64,000 nt of DNA, from assembly GCA_030692685.1 (NCBI GenBank), contig JAUXZO010000099.1:20135-84134 (forward strand). Reading direction: 5' to 3'. How positions within the stretch are numbered: position 1 is the first letter of the stretch; every line of letters starts with the position of its first letter. Positions 62,095-64,000 of this stretch are shown here, piece by piece. A program made the position numbers and the translations under genes. The stretch comes from Acidovorax sp. (lineage in GTDB: Bacteria; Pseudomonadota; Gammaproteobacteria; Burkholderiales; Burkholderiaceae_C). The notes beneath the pieces were generated by a model. The model saw only the letters and a program-made list of their open reading frames with translations. It was not told where the DNA came from and searched no databases.

Positions 62095-62460
62095 ATGAAG
62101 CCGCTGCAGGGTCTTGCTTTTCTGCTGCTCATGCAATCGGCGGGCGAGGCGCTGTCCTATTTTCTGAAACTCCCGGTACCGGGCCCGGTGGTGGGCATGG
62201 TGCTGCTGTTGCTGGCGCTGCGCTGGGCGCCCGTGCAAGAGGCGGTGGCACCCGCCGCCGGATTTTTGCTTAGCCATCTGTCACTGCTGTTCATACCCGT
62301 GGGCGTGGGCGTGATGACGCATTTGGCCCTGCTCAGCGCTTACGGCCTGCAGCTCGTTGTGGTGATAGTGCTGTCCACCTGGGTCGGCATGGCCGTGACG
62401 GCGCTGGTGCTGCGCCTGCTGCAACCGAAGGAGGCAAGACACGATGCCGAACTTCGTTGA
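62095..62460 (+). CDS. lrgA: CidA/LrgA family membrane protein
   Basis: A 121-residue protein with four predicted membrane helices, of the LrgA/CidA family (holin-like). LPVPGPVVGMVLLLLALRW and HLSLLFIPVGVGVM are the family core. It starts 5 bp after glcD and its 3' end overlaps the lrgB start by 17 bp. The LrgA-LrgB fusion PLGG1 of plant plastids exports glycolate and glycerate, and bacterial LrgAB-type pairs have been reported as carboxylate transporters, so a small-carboxylate role with GlcD is plausible. Confidence 0.88.
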   Translation: MKPLQGLAFLLLMQSAGEALSYFLKLPVPGPVVGMVLLLLALRWAPVQEAVAPAAGFLLSHLSLLFIPVGVGVMTHLALLSAYGLQLVVVIVLSTWVGMAVTALVLRLLQPKEARHDAELR

Positions 62461-63169
62461 ACTGTGGGTGTACCTGGCGTCGGCCCCGTTGTTCGGGCTG
62501 ACCGCCACGCTGGCCGTGTACGTGCTGGCGCAGGCGCTGTCGGTGCGATCCGGCCACGCACCCTGGGCCAACCCGGTGATGCTTTCGGTGGTGGTGCTGG
62601 CCGCTCTGATGCTGCTCACCGGCACCGCTTACCCCACGTATTTTGCGGGCGCGCAGTTCATCCACTTCTTGCTGGGCCCCGCCGTCGTGGCGCTGGGCTG
62701 GCCCCTGTGGCAACGCCGCGCAGCCCTGCGCGCACGCTGGGGTCGCCTGGTGCTGGCCTCGCTGGCCGGTGGCAGCGCGGCGGCCGCCAGCGCCGTGGGC
62801 ATGGGTTGGGCACTGGGCCTGCCCGGTGACGTGCTGCTGTCACTAGCGCCCAAGTCCGTCACCGCCCCGGTTGCGATGGGCATCGCCGCGCAAATTGGCG
62901 GCGTGCCCGCGCTGGCGGCGGTGTTTGCAGCGCTGACGGGCATGGTGGGGGCGCTGTCGGCGCGCTGGTTGTTTGGCTTGATGCGCCTGCCCACGGATGC
63001 ACAAGGCATGGCGCTGCGGGGCTTTGCGCTGGGCACCGCGTCGCATGGCATTGGGGCGGCGCATGCGCTGCAGGTGCACGCTGAAGCGGGGGCGTATGCG
63101 GGGTTGGCGTTGGGGTTGCAGGTGGTGCTGGCGGCGGTGTTGATGCCGTTGGTGTTTCGGTGGTTGTGA
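62444..63169 (+). CDS. lrgB: LrgB family membrane protein
   Basis: A 241-residue protein with about six to seven predicted membrane helices. The family core is SLAPKSVTAPVAMGIAAQIGG and GTASHGIGAAHAL. It is the partner of LrgA, overlapping it by 17 bp, so both are made from one message. Together with glcD it may form a glycolate or D-lactate uptake and oxidation operon. Confidence 0.92.
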   Translation: MPNFVELWVYLASAPLFGLTATLAVYVLAQALSVRSGHAPWANPVMLSVVVLAALMLLTGTAYPTYFAGAQFIHFLLGPAVVALGWPLWQRRAALRARWGRLVLASLAGGSAAAASAVGMGWALGLPGDVLLSLAPKSVTAPVAMGIAAQIGGVPALAAVFAALTGMVGALSARWLFGLMRLPTDAQGMALRGFALGTASHGIGAAHALQVHAEAGAYAGLALGLQVVLAAVLMPLVFRWL

Positions 63170-63230
63170 TGGGGTAGCGCTTTGCGGGCTGGGGCGGGGG
63201 AACGGGTTTGATTGCCCTGGAAGATGCTTT

Positions 63231-63296
63231 TGAATTTTTAGTGTTGTTGGCCTCTAGCGCTTATTTGGCAAGCGCTAGCAGCTATTTTTTTTGATT
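63231..63296 (+). repeat. Palindromic repeat family, copy i
   Basis: TTGGCCTCTAGCGCTT faces AAGCGCTAGCAGCTATT across a 7-bp loop (TAGCGCTT at 63255, AAGCGCTA at 63270). It lies about 60 bp past the lrgB stop and is the most complete copy seen. Confidence 0.88.
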
Positions 63297-63305
63297 TAGC
63301 CTCGT

Positions 63306-63464
63306 CGCTCAGGCTGAGCTTTTCGAAGCTGGGGCACCACCTCCATCCGTTCGGGCTGAGCTTGTCGAAGCCGGGGCGTCACACCCCAACCGTTCGGGCT
63401 GAACTTGTCGAAGCCGGGGCGCAGCGCCCCATCCGTTCGGGCTGAGCTTGTCGAAGCCGGGGCG
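63306..63464 (+). repeat. Cluster of four CCGTTCGGGCTGAGC units
   Basis: Units start near 63306 (degenerate), 63348, 63391 and 63433, each running CCGTTCGGGCTGAGCTTGTC, then GAAGCCGGGGCG. Spacers are 10-11 bp. Single copies occur at 29737 and 60362. Confidence 0.85.
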
Positions 63465-64000
63465 TGCTGGTTGGGAAGGCATGCTTGGTTTCAGGGCGGA
63501 GGCCGGGAGTCGCCCGGCATGCGAGTAACTTTCTTTTGCGTCGCCAAAATAAAGTAACCAATGAAAAGGCGACCCCGCTGTCTGCGTCCCCAGCGCTGCG
63601 CGCTGGGGCAACCTGTGGTGCTCGCGGGCGGGGTGCGTCGCAGAACTCACTGCGCGCCTTTGGCGCTCCGTTCAGACAACTGCGACGAGCTAGTCCACGA
63701 AGCCTGTGTGTCTTTCGGCACACAGGCCACCCCGCCCACTGCGCTCCTCGGCGCATACAGAGGGGCGGGGGAGCCAACAGCCCTTCGGGCCGTCGCTGCG
63801 CTCGGCCCAGCCTGCGCAGCGCGTGGCGCTTGCGCCCGCGAGATAAGGCCGAGCGAAGCAATGGCCCGTGTGGCTGTTTGGGTGTTGGCTGTTGGTTGTT
63901 CGGCTGTCCACCCCCTGCTGGCTGCGCCTGCGTCGGGGCGGTTGCGGGGTGAACATGGGCGCCAGTGCGCCCATGCCTCGTTGTCTAGCTCGCCGTGGCT

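Larger units (their letters stand above)
63170..64000. other. Gene-free terminal region with repeats and strong hairpins
   Basis: No open frame here looks coding. Besides the palindromic copy i and the four-unit cluster, the part from about 63526 holds a series of inverted repeats: GTAACTTTCTTTTG/CAAAATAAAGTAAC (63526-63559, two mismatches), CCCCAGCGC/GCGCTGGGG (63588-63608, perfect), CGTCGCAG/CTGCGACG (63636-63687) and GCCTGTGTG/CACACAGGC (63702-63727, perfect). I recall similar elements in many Comamonadaceae genomes. It could be a non-autonomous mobile repeat or a structured non-coding RNA locus; neither is shown. Confidence 0.65.

Noticed and set aside
63306..63464. Evenly spaced repeats resembling a CRISPR array
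   Set aside because: Only four units, spacers of 10-11 bp, the same unit occurs singly elsewhere, and no cas genes are near.

Overview
The window looks like chromosomal DNA of a facultatively denitrifying betaproteobacterium, most likely Acidovorax or a close relative in the Comamonadaceae. The reasons are the high G+C content, a Bug/TctC-type solute receptor, Burkholderiales-typical small proteins (DUF3567, DUF3108), a narXL-narK1K2GHJI locus with a parvulin gene at its end, and short palindromic repeats of a kind I associate with this family. The placement is an inference; no rRNA or marker gene is present.

Layout. 1-4.3 kb: the 3' end of a hydroxymethylglutaryl-CoA lyase gene, an acyl-CoA-binding protein, a wax ester synthase/diacylglycerol acyltransferase, and a TetR regulator divergent from a DUF1348 protein with two palindromic operators between them. 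4.4-14.7 kb: a tannase-family lipoprotein with a LuxR-type regulator, a DUF2817 carboxypeptidase-like protein, two M20 amidohydrolases (hippurate-hydrolase-like and ArgE-like), a branched-chain-amino-acid-type ABC receptor and a molybdopterin oxidoreductase.

14.6-25.3 kb is a probable defence island. Six genes on the minus strand encode a SNF2 helicase, an AAA ATPase, a DUF4276 (Toprim-like) protein, a type III Mod methyltransferase, a DUF1016/PD-(D/E)XK nuclease and a type III Res subunit. The last five are chained by four successive 4-bp start/stop overlaps. The island is bracketed by two 154-bp direct repeats that contain the 3' end of the neighbouring molybdopterin oxidoreductase gene. 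This is the most interesting object in the window.

25.3-36.3 kb is ordinary accessory metabolism: a DJ-1/PfpI protein, a YqhD-like alcohol dehydrogenase, an NHL/SMP-30-like lipoprotein, a Bug receptor, a fumarylacetoacetase-family hydrolase divergent from an IclR regulator, DUF3108 and DUF3567 proteins, an AbrB-family membrane protein and a hemerythrin-like protein. 36.3-55.2 kb is an anaerobic-respiration block, all on the minus strand: narX-narL, narK1-narK2-narG-narH-narJ-narI-parvulin, a beta carbonic anhydrase, class II ribonucleotide reductase nrdJ, nnrS and a nitroreductase. An FNR/Dnr-type box lies just upstream of narX. NarXL would sense nitrate or nitrite, NarK1/K2 move nitrate and nitrite, NarGHI reduces nitrate, and oxygen-independent NrdJ supplies deoxynucleotides without O2.

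55.2-63.2 kb holds a ChaN-like haem lipoprotein, a PAS-GGDEF-EAL protein, purU, a GcvA-like LysR regulator, and a glcD-lrgA-lrgB cluster that may be a glycolate uptake and oxidation unit. The last 0.8 kb has no convincing gene but carries several repeat families and a run of strong hairpins. A palindromic repeat with arms TAGCGCTT/AAGCGCTA occurs at least nine times across the window, once inside a coding sequence.
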